From assembly GCF_016765655.2 (NCBI RefSeq), contig NZ_CP086106.1, positions 2,848,501 to 2,912,500 of the forward strand: a stretch of DNA of 64,000 bases, read 5' to 3'. The notes under the pieces were generated by a model, which saw only the letters and a list, made by a program, of their open reading frames with translations, was not told where the DNA came from and made no database searches. Position 1 is the stretch's first letter. Every line of letters starts with the position of its first letter. Below are positions 8,771 through 17,817 of this stretch, piece after piece. A program made the position numbers and the translations under genes. The DNA is from Skermanella mucosa. GTDB lineage: Bacteria > Pseudomonadota > Alphaproteobacteria > Azospirillales > Azospirillaceae.

Positions 8771-9652
8771 ATGACGCAATCTTCACTCTGGCAACCGAGC
8801 GATATCATGAGCGCTGAAGCCGGCAATGAGCCGGAGGCGCCCAAGCGGCGCGGCCGAATTCCACAATCGGCATGGCCGCACATCTTGGAGCGGCACCGGG
8901 CGGGCGCGACTTTGTCCGCGATTGCTCGGGAGTTTGACTGCACTCCAAGCGCCATCTCCTACATCGTCCGCAAGGCCGAAGCCTCCGGAATGGAACCCGC
9001 ACCTCCCCGTGCCAGCGAGACGGCGAGCCCGGCGGAAGAGGAACAGGCTACTCCGGCGCGGGAACCCGACACGGCTGCCCAGCCCCAGCAGCAGCCCGCG
9101 CCAGACGAAGCGGAAGAACCCGCATCCGCCCCGACGCCCAGCGTAGCGGAGAAGCAGCCCGTGGCCGAACCGCCGGCGGAGCCGCGCCCGGCGCCTCGCC
9201 GCAGCGCCACTCCGGAAGGTCGGACGCAGCTGCGCGCGTCCGATATCGGACGCAATGCCGCGCAATCCGCTGGCCGGACGGCGGAATCCGCACCGGCTGC
9301 TGCTCCGGTCGAAGCCCGGCCCGCTCCCGTCGCGGCGATTCCGCAGCCCCAGCCGGTCACCGGCGGTGAAACCGCTCGTGTCGCTTCGCCATCTGGCCGA
9401 CCGGAACCGGCCCCTCCCGTCGATGCAGTCGAAGGGCGGCTCCGCGACACGGCGCGGTCATGCCTGGTGGCTTATCGCGGGTGGAAACAGGCGCCCAGCG
9501 AAGGCAGCATTCAGACCCTTCACGATGCGGTCCATGAATTGCGCAAGGCATTGGCACGTATCGAGATCGACATGTCGGCGAGCCGTCGCGACGAGCAGGT
9601 GAACCGTCCGATTCCGATCCCTGCCCATCGGGCAGCTCGCCGCCCGCGCTGA
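8771..9652 (+). CDS. Helix-turn-helix protein with long Pro/Ala/Glu-rich linker
   Basis: Not a named family. Residues about 25-72 form a resolvase/sigma-like HTH (WPHILERHRAGATLSAIAR, then EFDCTPSAISYIVRKAE). Residues about 75-220 are low-complexity, rich in Pro, Ala and Glu, and surely disordered. The last 70 residues are structured again: a helix around RLRDTARSCLVAYRGWKQAP and another around DAVHELRKALARIEIDM. The layout of DNA-binding head, tether and C-terminal helical module resembles regulators that recruit or oligomerise through the tail. The start is ATG 8771, or possibly ATG 8807; neither has a strong ribosome binding site. A near-perfect intrinsic terminator lies 90 bases downstream. 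Confidence 0.7.
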   Translation: MTQSSLWQPSDIMSAEAGNEPEAPKRRGRIPQSAWPHILERHRAGATLSAIAREFDCTPSAISYIVRKAEASGMEPAPPRASETASPAEEEQATPAREPDTAAQPQQQPAPDEAEEPASAPTPSVAEKQPVAEPPAEPRPAPRRSATPEGRTQLRASDIGRNAAQSAGRTAESAPAAAPVEARPAPVAAIPQPQPVTGGETARVASPSGRPEPAPPVDAVEGRLRDTARSCLVAYRGWKQAPSEGSIQTLHDAVHELRKALARIEIDMSASRRDEQVNRPIPIPAHRAARRPR

Positions 9653-9740
9653 CATTTATAAAAGGAGGGGGTTACTTTCCCTTCCATGTCGAGCAGAAGA
9701 TCTCGGCGGGTTGCCACGCAAGGTGAACATTGTTTCTATC

Positions 9741-9780
9741 GGCCGTTGTCAGGAGACTACCTGACAACGGCCTTTTTGTT
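9741..9780 (+). terminator. Strong intrinsic terminator
   Basis: A perfect 13-bp GC-rich stem (GGCCGTTGTCAGG, 9741-9753, pairing with 9760-9772) with a 6-base loop is followed at once by TTTTTG and TT. It ends transcription coming from the HTH gene, or of a short RNA starting in the 9650-9740 gap. Confidence 0.9.
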
Positions 9781-9872
9781 GCTCGCCCATCGCAATCGCC
9801 GGCGACCAGATCCTTCATTTACCACGATCCACGATGAATACGTCGCCAGTCCGTCCAGCCCGCCCCGCAACC

Positions 9873-9971
9873 TCAATACCCGAACACATGCCCGACGACC
9901 GTCCAGCCGTACAACGAGGTGACCAGACCGGCGAAGCCCAGGAACTCGGCAAAAAACTTGTGAACCGACAT
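9873..9971 (-). CDS. Predicted 32-residue membrane micro-protein
   Basis: Very short gene. The ATG at 9971 follows AGGGAGGATACG, a strong ribosome binding site with correct spacing. The product (MSVHKFFAEFLGFAGLVTSL, then YGWTVVGHVFGY) is one hydrophobic helix with a short charged N-terminus, so it probably spans the inner membrane once. The open frame extends upstream without start signals. Function unknown. Confidence 0.6.
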   Translation of the reverse strand: MSVHKFFAEFLGFAGLVTSLYGWTVVGHVFGY

Positions 9972-10198
9972 CGTATCCTCCCTTGCAGGTGACCCAGCGG
10001 ATGCTGGCTGAGCGATAAGCGGATGATATGAGAACACTTCCGGAACATCAAGCGGGATGTTCGCCCTATGTTCCAATCGAGCCCATGTCGACCTTCTTTC
10101 CGGGAGGAACTTCCCCGATCGTGCGGCGAAAACGGTGGAACTTTCAGCGACCTGAGGACGTTCTCAGGTGCATCGACAAACCAATGTTGGAGAATAAA

Positions 10199-10276
10199 GT
10201 GGGGCGGAACATCTTCTACATCATCGGCGTGATTGTCGTCGTGATCGCGGTTCTTTCGCTGGTCGGCCTCGCCTGA
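10199..10276 (+). CDS. Predicted 25-residue membrane micro-protein
   Basis: The GTG at 10199 follows GGAGAATAAA with ideal spacing. The product starts MGRNIFYIIGVIVVVIAVLS and ends LVGLA, a single membrane helix after one Arg. Small hydrophobic proteins of this IGVIVVVIAVLS type are, to my recollection, common in alphaproteobacteria and unnamed. An in-frame ATG at 10184 would add five residues but has no ribosome binding site. Confidence 0.55.
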   Translation: MGRNIFYIIGVIVVVIAVLSLVGLA

Positions 10277-10498
10277 ACGAGCGTCCGCGCGACCCACGCG
10301 GCAGAGCGTATGATCCGCCCGGGTCATGGAAAGTACGGTCCATGATCCGGGCAGATCGCCTGACAGACATCTTCATCCAACGGACCCGCCATCCTCGGGA
10401 ACGGCTGGGTATTTTCTTGCGTGCATGTCCGTAAGATTCGGAAATTTCAAGTAATCAGAGCTGGACTATTGGTTCAGCCAAGATACTCACCACAGCGA

Positions 10499-11404
10499 TC
10501 ATTCGGTCGTTTGCTTTCCTTCTGATTGCTCGGCGACCAACCGCCAGAATTCTTGTGCCGCCCTCGTAAGGTAACGTTCCCGATGCCGCATCGCGAAGAA
10601 GCGACGCTTCGGCAGGGCTAGATCTACGCTGACCAGAGTCCCCGCCCTCAGGGAGCTTTCCGCAACCAGTCTTGAGATCACGGTGGCGCCGGCTCCTGCC
10701 TCCACCGCCGCGCGCACCGCTTCGTTGGACGGAAGCTCAAGGCGGATTTCCAGCGTCCGCGGGTCGACTCCCATGACCGGCAGGAATGCTTCGAAGATCG
10801 ACCTGGTTCCCGATCCGCGCTCCCGGAAGACCCATGACTCCCTCGGGAAATCGCGCGCGGGGTCCGGCGGCCGGTCGGCCCAGGAATGACCGGGCGCCAC
10901 GACGAGCACCAGTTCGTCCTCCGCGACGGGAAGGATCGTCAAGGCGTCGTCGTCGATCTCTCCCTCGGAAAAGCCGAGGTCCGCCGTTCCCCCATGGACC
11001 AGACCCGACACGAGTTCGGTATTCCCGATCGCCAATGTCAGGGTGATGCCGGGGTAGCGGCGACGATAGTGATGGATGATACGCGGCAGCCAATAATTCG
11101 CGACGGTCTGGCTCGCGGCAAGCTTGAGCGAACCCCGTTTCAACCCCGCAAGGTCTCCGAGAACCGTCTCGGCGGCCGCGGCACGGGCCAGCACCGCCTT
11201 CGCTTCGGCAAGGAAGATCCGCCCCGTCTCCGTCAGGACGATCCGCCGCCCGACCCGATCGAAGAGCTTGATCGCGTAGCGCTCCTCCAGCGTCGCGATG
11301 GCGGCACTGGTCGCCGATTGCGTCAGGTTGAGATCGCGTGCGCCCTGGGTGACGTGTTCCCGTTCGGCGACCGCGACGAAGATGCGAAGTTGCTCCAGCG
11401 TCAT
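10499..11404 (-). CDS. LysR family transcriptional regulator of the yeiH gene
   Basis: 301 residues. N-terminal winged HTH (residues 1-60, MTLEQLRIFVAVAEREHVTQ, with NLTQSATSAAIATLEE as the recognition region) and a C-terminal periplasmic-binding-like effector domain (residues about 90-295). It is the second gene of an operon, 10 bases after the putative sulfate exporter gene, so it probably autoregulates from the shared promoter upstream of 12470. LysR proteins next to YeiH exporters are often related to CysB/YeiE and respond to sulfur compounds; that assignment is by neighbourhood only. Confidence 0.88.
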   Translation of the reverse strand: MTLEQLRIFVAVAEREHVTQGARDLNLTQSATSAAIATLEERYAIKLFDRVGRRIVLTETGRIFLAEAKAVLARAAAAETVLGDLAGLKRGSLKLAASQTVANYWLPRIIHHYRRRYPGITLTLAIGNTELVSGLVHGGTADLGFSEGEIDDDALTILPVAEDELVLVVAPGHSWADRPPDPARDFPRESWVFRERGSGTRSIFEAFLPVMGVDPRTLEIRLELPSNEAVRAAVEAGAGATVISRLVAESSLRAGTLVSVDLALPKRRFFAMRHRERYLTRAAQEFWRLVAEQSEGKQTTE

Positions 11405-11414
11405 GCCGGCTTCC

Positions 11415-12470
11415 TTACAGGAAAGCCTTGATCAGGCCCAGGCTGAAGCCGGCGATGAAAAGGGACGCGATGCCCCCGAGCGCCAACGGCCGGAGGCCCC
11501 TGGCACGTAGCTTGGCGAGATCGGTTTCAAGCCCCATGCCGGCCAGCGCCAGCGACAGCAGGAAGGTGGTCGCCGCGGTGGTGACCGCCTTCGCCTCCAT
11601 CGGGATCGCGACGACGCTGTTGATGCACACCATCCCGATGAATCCCAGAACGAACCACGGCACGGGCGTGCGACCCTGGCCGCCGGTGTCGCCGCCACGA
11701 TGAACTCTCCTCGAGGCCAGCAGGCTCAGCGCGACCACGACCGGGGCCAGCATCATCACGCGGGACAGTTTCGCGACGCTGCCGATCTCCCCGGCCTCGC
11801 TTCCGCCCTGGAATGCGGCCGCGACCACCTGCGCCACCTCGTGGATCGATGCTCCGGCCCAGATGCCGTAGGCATTAGGGTCGAGGCCGATCGGTCCAGC
11901 CAGCAACGGATATATGATCATCGCGACCGAGCCGAACACGGTCACGCAGGCGACCGCATAGGCGACATCCTCGTCCCGCGCGCGCGTCACCGTATTCGCG
12001 GCGACCACCGCAGAAGCACCGCAGATCGAAGTGCCTGCCGCGATCAGTTCGGTCAACCCGCGCTCCAGGCCCATGAGTCGCCCCAGCCCTACCGTGAACC
12101 CGAAGGTGCAGACGACCGTCACCACGATCACGGCGATCCCGGCCAGCCCCACCTCGGCTACCTGCCCCGCCGTCAGCTGAAGACCCAGCAGGACGATGGC
12201 CAACCGGAGCAGGCTTCGCATCGACAGGACGACGCCCGGCCGCGCGCGGGCCGGCATCCCCGCGACGGCGCGGAACAGGATTCCGATCAGGATGGCCAGT
12301 ATCAGGGGGCTGAATCCGGTCAGGCCGGGAATCCGTCCCAGGGCGAAGGCGGCAAGCGCGACTGCCGTCGCCAGCAACAGCCCCGGCCATACGCCGGGAT
12401 CCCGCCTGCGTCCGCGCCGGGTGCGGGACCCAACGGCGGACGTGGAAGTAGCCGGTGTCGTTGCGATCAT
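11415..12470 (-). CDS. YeiH/UPF0324 family putative sulfate exporter
   Basis: 351-residue inner-membrane protein with about ten hydrophobic helices, the usual UPF0324 size. Family signatures include a [19 protein letters not shown] stretch (mid-protein) and [18 protein letters not shown] start at 12470 and LysR gene directly downstream. The family is annotated as a sulfate or sulfonate-derived anion exporter, based mainly on association with taurine and cysteate catabolism; no such catabolic genes are visible here. Two perfect palindromes lie 54-94 bases upstream. Confidence 0.88.
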   Translation of the reverse strand: MIATTPATSTSAVGSRTRRGRRRDPGVWPGLLLATAVALAAFALGRIPGLTGFSPLILAILIGILFRAVAGMPARARPGVVLSMRSLLRLAIVLLGLQLTAGQVAEVGLAGIAVIVVTVVCTFGFTVGLGRLMGLERGLTELIAAGTSICGASAVVAANTVTRARDEDVAYAVACVTVFGSVAMIIYPLLAGPIGLDPNAYGIWAGASIHEVAQVVAAAFQGGSEAGEIGSVAKLSRVMMLAPVVVALSLLASRRVHRGGDTGGQGRTPVPWFVLGFIGMVCINSVVAIPMEAKAVTTAATTFLLSLALAGMGLETDLAKLRARGLRPLALGGIASLFIAGFSLGLIKAFL

Positions 12471-12523
12471 GGGGCGAATCCTCTTGGTCCGGCCCCATGA
12501 TCGTCGGTGAAGATCGATCGATC

Positions 12524-12542
12524 CAACTCATTATATGAGTTG
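12524..12542. promoter_or_regulatory. Candidate LysR operator upstream of yeiH (palindrome 1)
   Basis: CAACTCATTATATGAGTTG is an 8+3+8 perfect inverted repeat centred 63 bases before the yeiH start. It is AT-rich in its centre and dyad-symmetric, as LysR binding sites are. It lies directly beside a second palindrome. Confidence 0.5.
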
Positions 12543-12545
12543 TTT

Positions 12546-12564
12546 CGTTCGTTCAGAACGAACG
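12546..12564. promoter_or_regulatory. Second palindrome upstream of yeiH
   Basis: CGTTCGTTC-A-GAACGAACG is a 9+1+9 perfect inverted repeat, three bases beyond palindrome 1. It could be a second regulator site, or form a short hairpin between the kinase gene end (12662) and the yeiH promoter. There is no T-run, so it is not an evident terminator. Confidence 0.4.
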
Positions 12565-12661
12565 ATCGATGGTTCTCAGGTCGGAAACGGCGTTCCCGGC
12601 CATTCGATCCTCCGAAAACATGTCCCGCAGCAGCGCCAGCTGCCCGGCGAAGATTTCTCCC

Positions 12662-15600
12662 TCAAGTCCGCCTTGTCATGGATCGGACCTTTGCCAGGAA
12701 GACGTCCATGGCGACCGGCTTGCTGATCAACCCTGTGTCCGGCCCCTGGAAGGCGTCGCCATCGGTTGCCTGGCGCGCATAGCCCGTGAGAAACAGCACT
12801 TTCAGTGCCGGCCTCAGTACCCTCGCCATCTCGGCGAGCTGCCGTCCGTTGATGCCCGGCAGCCCGACATCGGTGACCAGCAGGTCGATCGGGGTGGGGC
12901 TTTCCAGGATTCTCAGTGCGGCCTGCCCCTCGGCAGCATCAAGGACCGTGTATCCCTGCTCCTCCAGCGTCTCGACCAGGACCATCGAGACGATCATCTC
13001 GTCCTCCACCACGAGGACGGTTCCCTGGGCCTCCAGGCTCGATGCGGGTTCCGCAACGGGCTCGACCGTCGTCTCCGGCACGCCCCGGTGGCGCGGCAGG
13101 TAGAGCTTCACGCTCGTTCCCCGCCCCTCGGTGCTGTCGATCTGGGTATGCCCTCCCGACTGCCTGGCGAAGCCGTAGAGCTGGCTGAGGCCGAGGCCGG
13201 TGCCCTGGCCGACCGGCTTCGTGGTGAAGAATGGCTCAAAGGCGCGCGCCAGGACTTCCGGCGCCATGCCCTTGCCGGTGTCCGTGACCGCCAGCATGAC
13301 ATAGTCCCCGGCCTGAACTCCGGTTCCGTCCGGTGAGGGCTCCCCGTCCAGAAAGATGTTTGCCGTTCGAATCGTCAGCAGTCCCCCGTCCGGCATGGCA
13401 TCGCGCGCATTGATCGCCAGGTTGAGAAGAACGTTCTCGATCTGGTTTACGTCGGCCCAGGTAAACCAGATCTGCTCCTCGAAGGCGGTTTTGACCCGTA
13501 CGGATTCACCGACCGATCGGCGGACCAGATCCTTCATTCCGGCCACCAGCGCATTCAGGTCCACGATTTCGGGGTCGAGCGGCTGCCGCCGCGAGAACGC
13601 CAGCAGGCGCTGGGTCAGCGTCGCCGCCCGGTCGACCGACAGGCGGGCGGCCCGGCTGAAATGCCCGATGTCCGTCCGCCCGGCCTCAAGCCGCCGCTCC
13701 ACCGCCTCCAGGCTGCCGCCGATCCCTTGCAGGAGGTTGTTGAAATCGTGGGCTACCCCTCCGGTGAGCTGACCCAGCGCTTCCATCTTCTGTGCCTGGC
13801 GAAGCTGTTCCTCGGCGACCCGCAATGCTTCCGTCGCGGCCTTCTCGGCGGTCACGTCCCGGCCGACGCCGTGCAGATGCTCGCCGTTCGGATCGGCCGA
13901 CAGGACCCAGGCGATCCATTTCCAGGATCCGTCCGCCGCCCTGATCCGGTTCTCGAACCGCACGGGCTGGCCGCCGGACCGCAAGGTCTCCAGATGCGCC
14001 GACACGCCGGCGATGTCGTCGGGGTGGATGATGTCCGGATAAGGCCGGGCGAGAAGCGCGGCCTCGTCGTGGCCAAGCAGCCGCGACCACGACGGGCTGA
14101 CCCGAAGCAGCCGAGCGTGATAGTCCGCCACGACGAGCAGGTCCTCGCTCAGTTCCCACAGCCTGTCGCGCTCCCGCGTCCGCTCGACGACGCGCTCCTC
14201 CAGCGTTTCGTTCAGCCGCCGCAATCGCTCCTCGGACTGGGCCTGCTCGATGGCGGCGGAGGCGAGATGGGCAAGCTGGAGCAGCATCGCCTCGTCCTCC
14301 GAACTGAACTCTTCGCCATCGGGCTTGTCGGACACCCGGACCATGCCGAGTTCACGGCCGCGGCTGGATACCAGCGGTACTGCCAGCGTCGACCTGCCCA
14401 GCCGGACCGGCCGCCTGATCTCCCGCACCGGCGCGGCGAAAGCCTCATCCCGGCCCTGGTCTCCCGCCAGGTCTACCCTGGCGTGACCGGCGCCGATGAT
14501 CTCCCGGGCGGCCGTGACGATCTCCGCCAGGGTCGCGTCGAGCGTGAGGGCCGCGGTGACGGCCAGCGACGCGTCGGCAAGTGCCTGGAGCTGCTCGGCC
14601 CGCCGGTGCTGGTCTTCGACGTCCATGACTACGGTGACGGCCGCGGCGACGGTGCCGTCGGCGCTGCGGACCGGCGCACTGCTCACCTGCAGGCGCCATC
14701 GCTTGTGCCCGGAACGTCCGCCCCGCAGATAGATCATCGGTTCGCGGTCGATGAACTCGCCCCGGGTCAGGGCTCGGACGGTCGGATAATCCTCGACCGC
14801 ATAGTGCCTGCCATCGGGATGCACGGCACCGTAGGTCGCATAGCGTTCCAGGCCGCCGCCGAACACGTCGTGACCAAGCAGTTCCTTCGCCTTGTCGTTC
14901 AAGGTGACGTCCTGCCCGGCCGGGTCGCTCGCGATGGAGATTCCGACCGGGGCCCGCCGGATCAGGGTATCCAGGAACTCCCGTTCGAAACGCAGCCGAT
15001 CCTCGCTCACCCGCAAGGCCTCCTGGGTCCGGCGGCGTTCCGTGACGTCTCGGAAATAGACCGACAGGCCGCCTGTGGCGGTCGGATGGATGTCCACGTC
15101 GACCCAGTGGCCGAGGATCGGCGAAACCGTTTCGCAATGGACGTGCCGCCGCAGCCGCATGGCCTCCTGATGAGCCTCGTAGGCCTCGCTGCCGACCGCT
15201 TGGGGGAACTCCTCCCAGTACACCTTCCCGATCAGGTCCTCGCGCCGGCGTCCCCACCACTCCTCGGCCTTGCGGTTCACATAGGTGAACCGCCAGTCGC
15301 CGTCGACCGCATAGAAGGCGTCGCTGATGCTCTCCAGGATCTCCAGCGTGCGGTCGTGCGACCTGTTCAGCCCGTCCTCCGCTTTCTGCCGTTCGATCGC
15401 CACGCCCAGCAGGTTGGCGAACCCCTGCATGAATGCGAGGTCATCCTCCTCGAAATGGCCGGGGTCCGGGCTGTCGACCTCCAGCACGCCGAACGGACAC
15501 TCGGGGACGCCGTCGCGGATGACGACGTTGATAGCGCGCCGGACGCCATGCTCGGCCAGCAGCCGCGGCGTCCGGAAACGGGTCTCTCCCGCCAGGTGGT

Positions 15601-15913
15601 TCGAGATCACCGGCCGCCCCGTCTTCAAGGCGAAACCCGCGGGGGACTCCAGGTCGGCGCCGACGATGGCATGGCCGACCAGCCCCGCGGCCCAGCCAAC
15701 GCCGGCCCGGACCAGCAACCGGTCCTCCGACCGTTGCCATTCCAGGACCTTGCACAAACGGGTCGCCATCCCCTCGGCGCACATCTCTGTGGCGCGCTGA
15801 AGCAGGCCGTCCAATTCACGGCAGCGCAACGCGTGGAGACCGAAATCGGCAAGAAGGCGTTGCTGGCGCAGTCGATATGCGAGTGCGTCCTCGCTAGGGG
15901 CGGGTTGGGTCAC
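12662..15913 (-). CDS. Hybrid sensor histidine kinase (GAF-PAS-PAS-GAF-PAS-kinase-receiver)
   Basis: 1083 residues with no membrane helix, so a cytosolic sensor. The order is GAF (about 20-185), PAS (190-300), PAS (305-430), GAF (435-580), coiled coil, PAS (585-710), HisKA with phospho-acceptor His near 720 (GGVAHDFNNLLQG), ATPase (NQIENVLLNLAINARDAM, DTGKGMAPEV, GQGTGLGLSQLYG) and a C-terminal receiver with Asp near 1013 (LLVTDVGLPG) and a Lys in LISKPVA. The HDFNN H-box is the CckA-like type. It starts at GTG 15913. With no output domain, phosphate must pass to another protein. The small gene at 15924 lies 10 bases upstream and is probably cotranscribed. Confidence 0.92.
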   Translation of the reverse strand: MTQPAPSEDALAYRLRQQRLLADFGLHALRCRELDGLLQRATEMCAEGMATRLCKVLEWQRSEDRLLVRAGVGWAAGLVGHAIVGADLESPAGFALKTGRPVISNHLAGETRFRTPRLLAEHGVRRAINVVIRDGVPECPFGVLEVDSPDPGHFEEDDLAFMQGFANLLGVAIERQKAEDGLNRSHDRTLEILESISDAFYAVDGDWRFTYVNRKAEEWWGRRREDLIGKVYWEEFPQAVGSEAYEAHQEAMRLRRHVHCETVSPILGHWVDVDIHPTATGGLSVYFRDVTERRRTQEALRVSEDRLRFEREFLDTLIRRAPVGISIASDPAGQDVTLNDKAKELLGHDVFGGGLERYATYGAVHPDGRHYAVEDYPTVRALTRGEFIDREPMIYLRGGRSGHKRWRLQVSSAPVRSADGTVAAAVTVVMDVEDQHRRAEQLQALADASLAVTAALTLDATLAEIVTAAREIIGAGHARVDLAGDQGRDEAFAAPVREIRRPVRLGRSTLAVPLVSSRGRELGMVRVSDKPDGEEFSSEDEAMLLQLAHLASAAIEQAQSEERLRRLNETLEERVVERTRERDRLWELSEDLLVVADYHARLLRVSPSWSRLLGHDEAALLARPYPDIIHPDDIAGVSAHLETLRSGGQPVRFENRIRAADGSWKWIAWVLSADPNGEHLHGVGRDVTAEKAATEALRVAEEQLRQAQKMEALGQLTGGVAHDFNNLLQGIGGSLEAVERRLEAGRTDIGHFSRAARLSVDRAATLTQRLLAFSRRQPLDPEIVDLNALVAGMKDLVRRSVGESVRVKTAFEEQIWFTWADVNQIENVLLNLAINARDAMPDGGLLTIRTANIFLDGEPSPDGTGVQAGDYVMLAVTDTGKGMAPEVLARAFEPFFTTKPVGQGTGLGLSQLYGFARQSGGHTQIDSTEGRGTSVKLYLPRHRGVPETTVEPVAEPASSLEAQGTVLVVEDEMIVSMVLVETLEEQGYTVLDAAEGQAALRILESPTPIDLLVTDVGLPGINGRQLAEMARVLRPALKVLFLTGYARQATDGDAFQGPDTGLISKPVAMDVFLAKVRSMTRRT

Positions 15914-15923
15914 GGGCGCTCGT

Positions 15924-16286
15924 TCAGGAGGCGACCAATCCGCTCGCGCGGACCTGATCGGACAGGTCGGACATGGCCTGGGAAACCCTGGCGAAGTCGT
16001 CGCTGCCGTGGAGAAAGGCCGGGTTCAACCGACCGGATACCTTGCCGTCGTTGCAGACGAGAATCTTGTAGACATAGGCATGCTTATCTCCCCGATGCTC
16101 TATGCCGAAGGCGACGCGATAGCACGCGCTCGAACCATTGACGCTGCCGCTTGAGGCGACATCGATGTGCCGGATCGGGAAAAAGGTCTTCATTACGATG
16201 GTTTCTATGGTTCCATCGGTCAATACAGCGACCTTCGGCCGAACCGCCACTGTGCTTTCGGGGTAGTATTCATCCTTCTTTCCCAT
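15924..16286 (-). CDS. Hypothetical protein upstream of hybrid kinase
   Basis: Not recognised; 120 residues, soluble, ATG start at 16286. A beta-rich pattern runs through the middle (PKVAVLTDGTIETIVMKTFF, then SACYRVAFGIEHRGDKHAYV) and the C-terminus is helical. It ends 10 bases before the kinase start, so the two are likely one transcript, and it might sense or modulate for the kinase. That link rests on position only. Confidence 0.6.
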   Translation of the reverse strand: MGKKDEYYPESTVAVRPKVAVLTDGTIETIVMKTFFPIRHIDVASSGSVNGSSACYRVAFGIEHRGDKHAYVYKILVCNDGKVSGRLNPAFLHGSDDFARVSQAMSDLSDQVRASGLVAS

Positions 16287-16343
16287 CGGGTTGCCCCCGG
16301 ACTGAGAAATGGATCACAGATCATCGCAACCGAAAGGACGAAA

Positions 16344-16604
16344 ATGCGTTCCGGTCTTTTGAAGGCTGTGACCAAGTTGGGCAAAGCAGGTGGGGAGATG
16401 GCGCGGTACGATCTGGACAGCATCCTCAACCAGGACATCCCGGATGACCTGCTGATGGATATCGCATACCATTGGCAAGCCAATGACAATCGCGTGTTGG
16501 AAGCACTCCCTACCGCGCCCGATCCGGACCAGCCCGTGCTGGAATGGCTGGATTGTCCGGTACCGGTCGAGGACCGCAAGACCATGGCCCTTACGATCTG
16601 TTGA
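16344..16604 (+). CDS. Small hypothetical protein
   Basis: Not recognised; 86 residues. The ATG at 16344 follows AAAGGACGAAA with good spacing; the open frame upstream overlaps the divergent gene and is unlikely to be used. The product is acidic, soluble and probably helical at the N-terminus (RSGLLKAVTKLGKAGGEMAR), with two Trp residues and Pro-rich turns later. It stands before a small lipoprotein gene, 37 bases away. Confidence 0.55.
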   Translation: MRSGLLKAVTKLGKAGGEMARYDLDSILNQDIPDDLLMDIAYHWQANDNRVLEALPTAPDPDQPVLEWLDCPVPVEDRKTMALTIC

Positions 16605-16641
16605 ACTCCGCATCGGCAATCCGACACGGGGGTCTCCGGCA

Positions 16642-16845
16642 ATGCGACGAATCAGTCTGGTTTTCCTGGTATCACTGCTCGCCGTCCCGATATCCGGCTG
16701 CGTGCAGTCCGACGAGGACTATTTCGACTCGGCGGCCGAGTCCGGCATGACGCAGGAAAAACGCGACCGCCAGTCACGCCGGTCCGCCTACGGCACCTAC
16801 GACTTCCAACGGGAGCAGGAGGAGGCTTGGCGGGATCGCTATTGA
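16642..16845 (+). CDS. Small lipoprotein
   Basis: 67 residues. A short signal sequence (MRRISLVFLVSLLAVPISGC) ends in a lipobox-like ISGC with Cys at residue 20, so the mature protein is lipid-anchored. The remaining 47 residues are highly charged (EKRDRQSRRS, REQEEAWRDRY) and probably disordered or helical. Function unknown. The ATG is at 16642; no strong ribosome binding site is visible, so it may be read with the gene before it. Confidence 0.65.
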   Translation: MRRISLVFLVSLLAVPISGCVQSDEDYFDSAAESGMTQEKRDRQSRRSAYGTYDFQREQEEAWRDRY

Positions 16846-16906
16846 GCGTCCGCTGGTGACGCTTCGCCGGCGCTTTTGCAATTCGACTCGCGCCGCGCCA
16901 TGAGTC

Positions 16907-17710
16907 TCAGAGCGCCTTGTGGTCGCGGACCGCCGCTTCCAGCGCGGGCTTCAGGCCGAGAAACCGCCGGTCGAGCGCGGCGGGATCGGTGCGGTTGGTC
17001 TCCAGCATCCGGGCCCGGGTTTCGCCGCCCCGCACGACTTCCATCGCATCGGAAACCATCCCCTCGACGATCGCTTCGGCCACGTCTTGCGCCGGTTCCT
17101 TGGTGAATCCGAGATCTGGGCCGGCCTGGCTCGACTGCATCATCGGCGTGTCGGTCGCACCGGGATAGGCGGTCAGGACATGGATGCCCTCTCCCGCAAG
17201 CTCACGGCGCAGGGCCTCCCCGAACCGGCCGATTCCGGCCTTGGCACCGGCGTAGGCGGCGTAGAACGGCACTCCCATCAAGGCTATTCCGGACGCGACG
17301 TTCACGATCATCGCCTCGCCCGAGTCCCGTAGCAGGGGAAGCGCCGCGCGCGTCAGCAGGATCGGGGCGAGCAGGTCCACCTCGATCATGGCGCGGATCT
17401 CCGCCTCGTCCATGGCCTCCAGCCGGCCGGCGCGCACCACGCCGGCATTGTTGACCAGGATGTCCAGCCCGCCGAAAGCCTTGGCGGCATCGAGGAACGC
17501 CGCGCGGACCACCGGATCGGCCACGTCGCCGGACACTGTCGCCACTTCGGCGCCCTGCTCCCGCAGACCATGGGCCGCCTCCATCAGCATCGTTTCCCGG
17601 CGCCCGGCCAGCAGGAGGCGGGCTCCGCGGCCGGCTAGCGACCGGGCCAGCGCCAGGCCGATGCCACTCGATCCGCCGGTGATCAGGACGCGCTTTCCAG
17701 ACAGATCCAT
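16907..17710 (-). CDS. Short-chain dehydrogenase/reductase (SDR) family oxidoreductase
   Basis: 267 residues, classical SDR size. The NAD(P)-binding TGGSSGIG motif lies at residues 11-18, NNAG near 88, the catalytic Ser region is VNVASG and the catalytic YxxxK is YAAYAGAK. The Arg-containing cofactor loop (AGRRET) favours NADP(H). ATG start at 17710. It is divergent from a LysR regulator 107 bases away, which probably controls it. The substrate cannot be told from sequence. Confidence 0.9.
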   Translation of the reverse strand: MDLSGKRVLITGGSSGIGLALARSLAGRGARLLLAGRRETMLMEAAHGLREQGAEVATVSGDVADPVVRAAFLDAAKAFGGLDILVNNAGVVRAGRLEAMDEAEIRAMIEVDLLAPILLTRAALPLLRDSGEAMIVNVASGIALMGVPFYAAYAGAKAGIGRFGEALRRELAGEGIHVLTAYPGATDTPMMQSSQAGPDLGFTKEPAQDVAEAIVEGMVSDAMEVVRGGETRARMLETNRTDPAALDRRFLGLKPALEAAVRDHKAL

Positions 17711-17817
17711 GACGAGGTTCCTTTTCCGAAGTCGATCAGATGGTCACCCTGCGGCCATTCGCCCATGCTATGAAGACGGACTGCCGGAACAAGCTTCATT
17801 CTCAATTGGCATGCCGC

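Noticed and set aside
9686-9922. Open frame starting 17 bases after a perfect AAAGGAGG
   Set aside because: Spacing is too long, and the frame runs straight through the intrinsic terminator; composition is not protein-like.
13661-16141. 826-codon open frame opposite the hybrid kinase
   Set aside because: It mirrors the kinase gene, has no domain, and reflects high GC content only.
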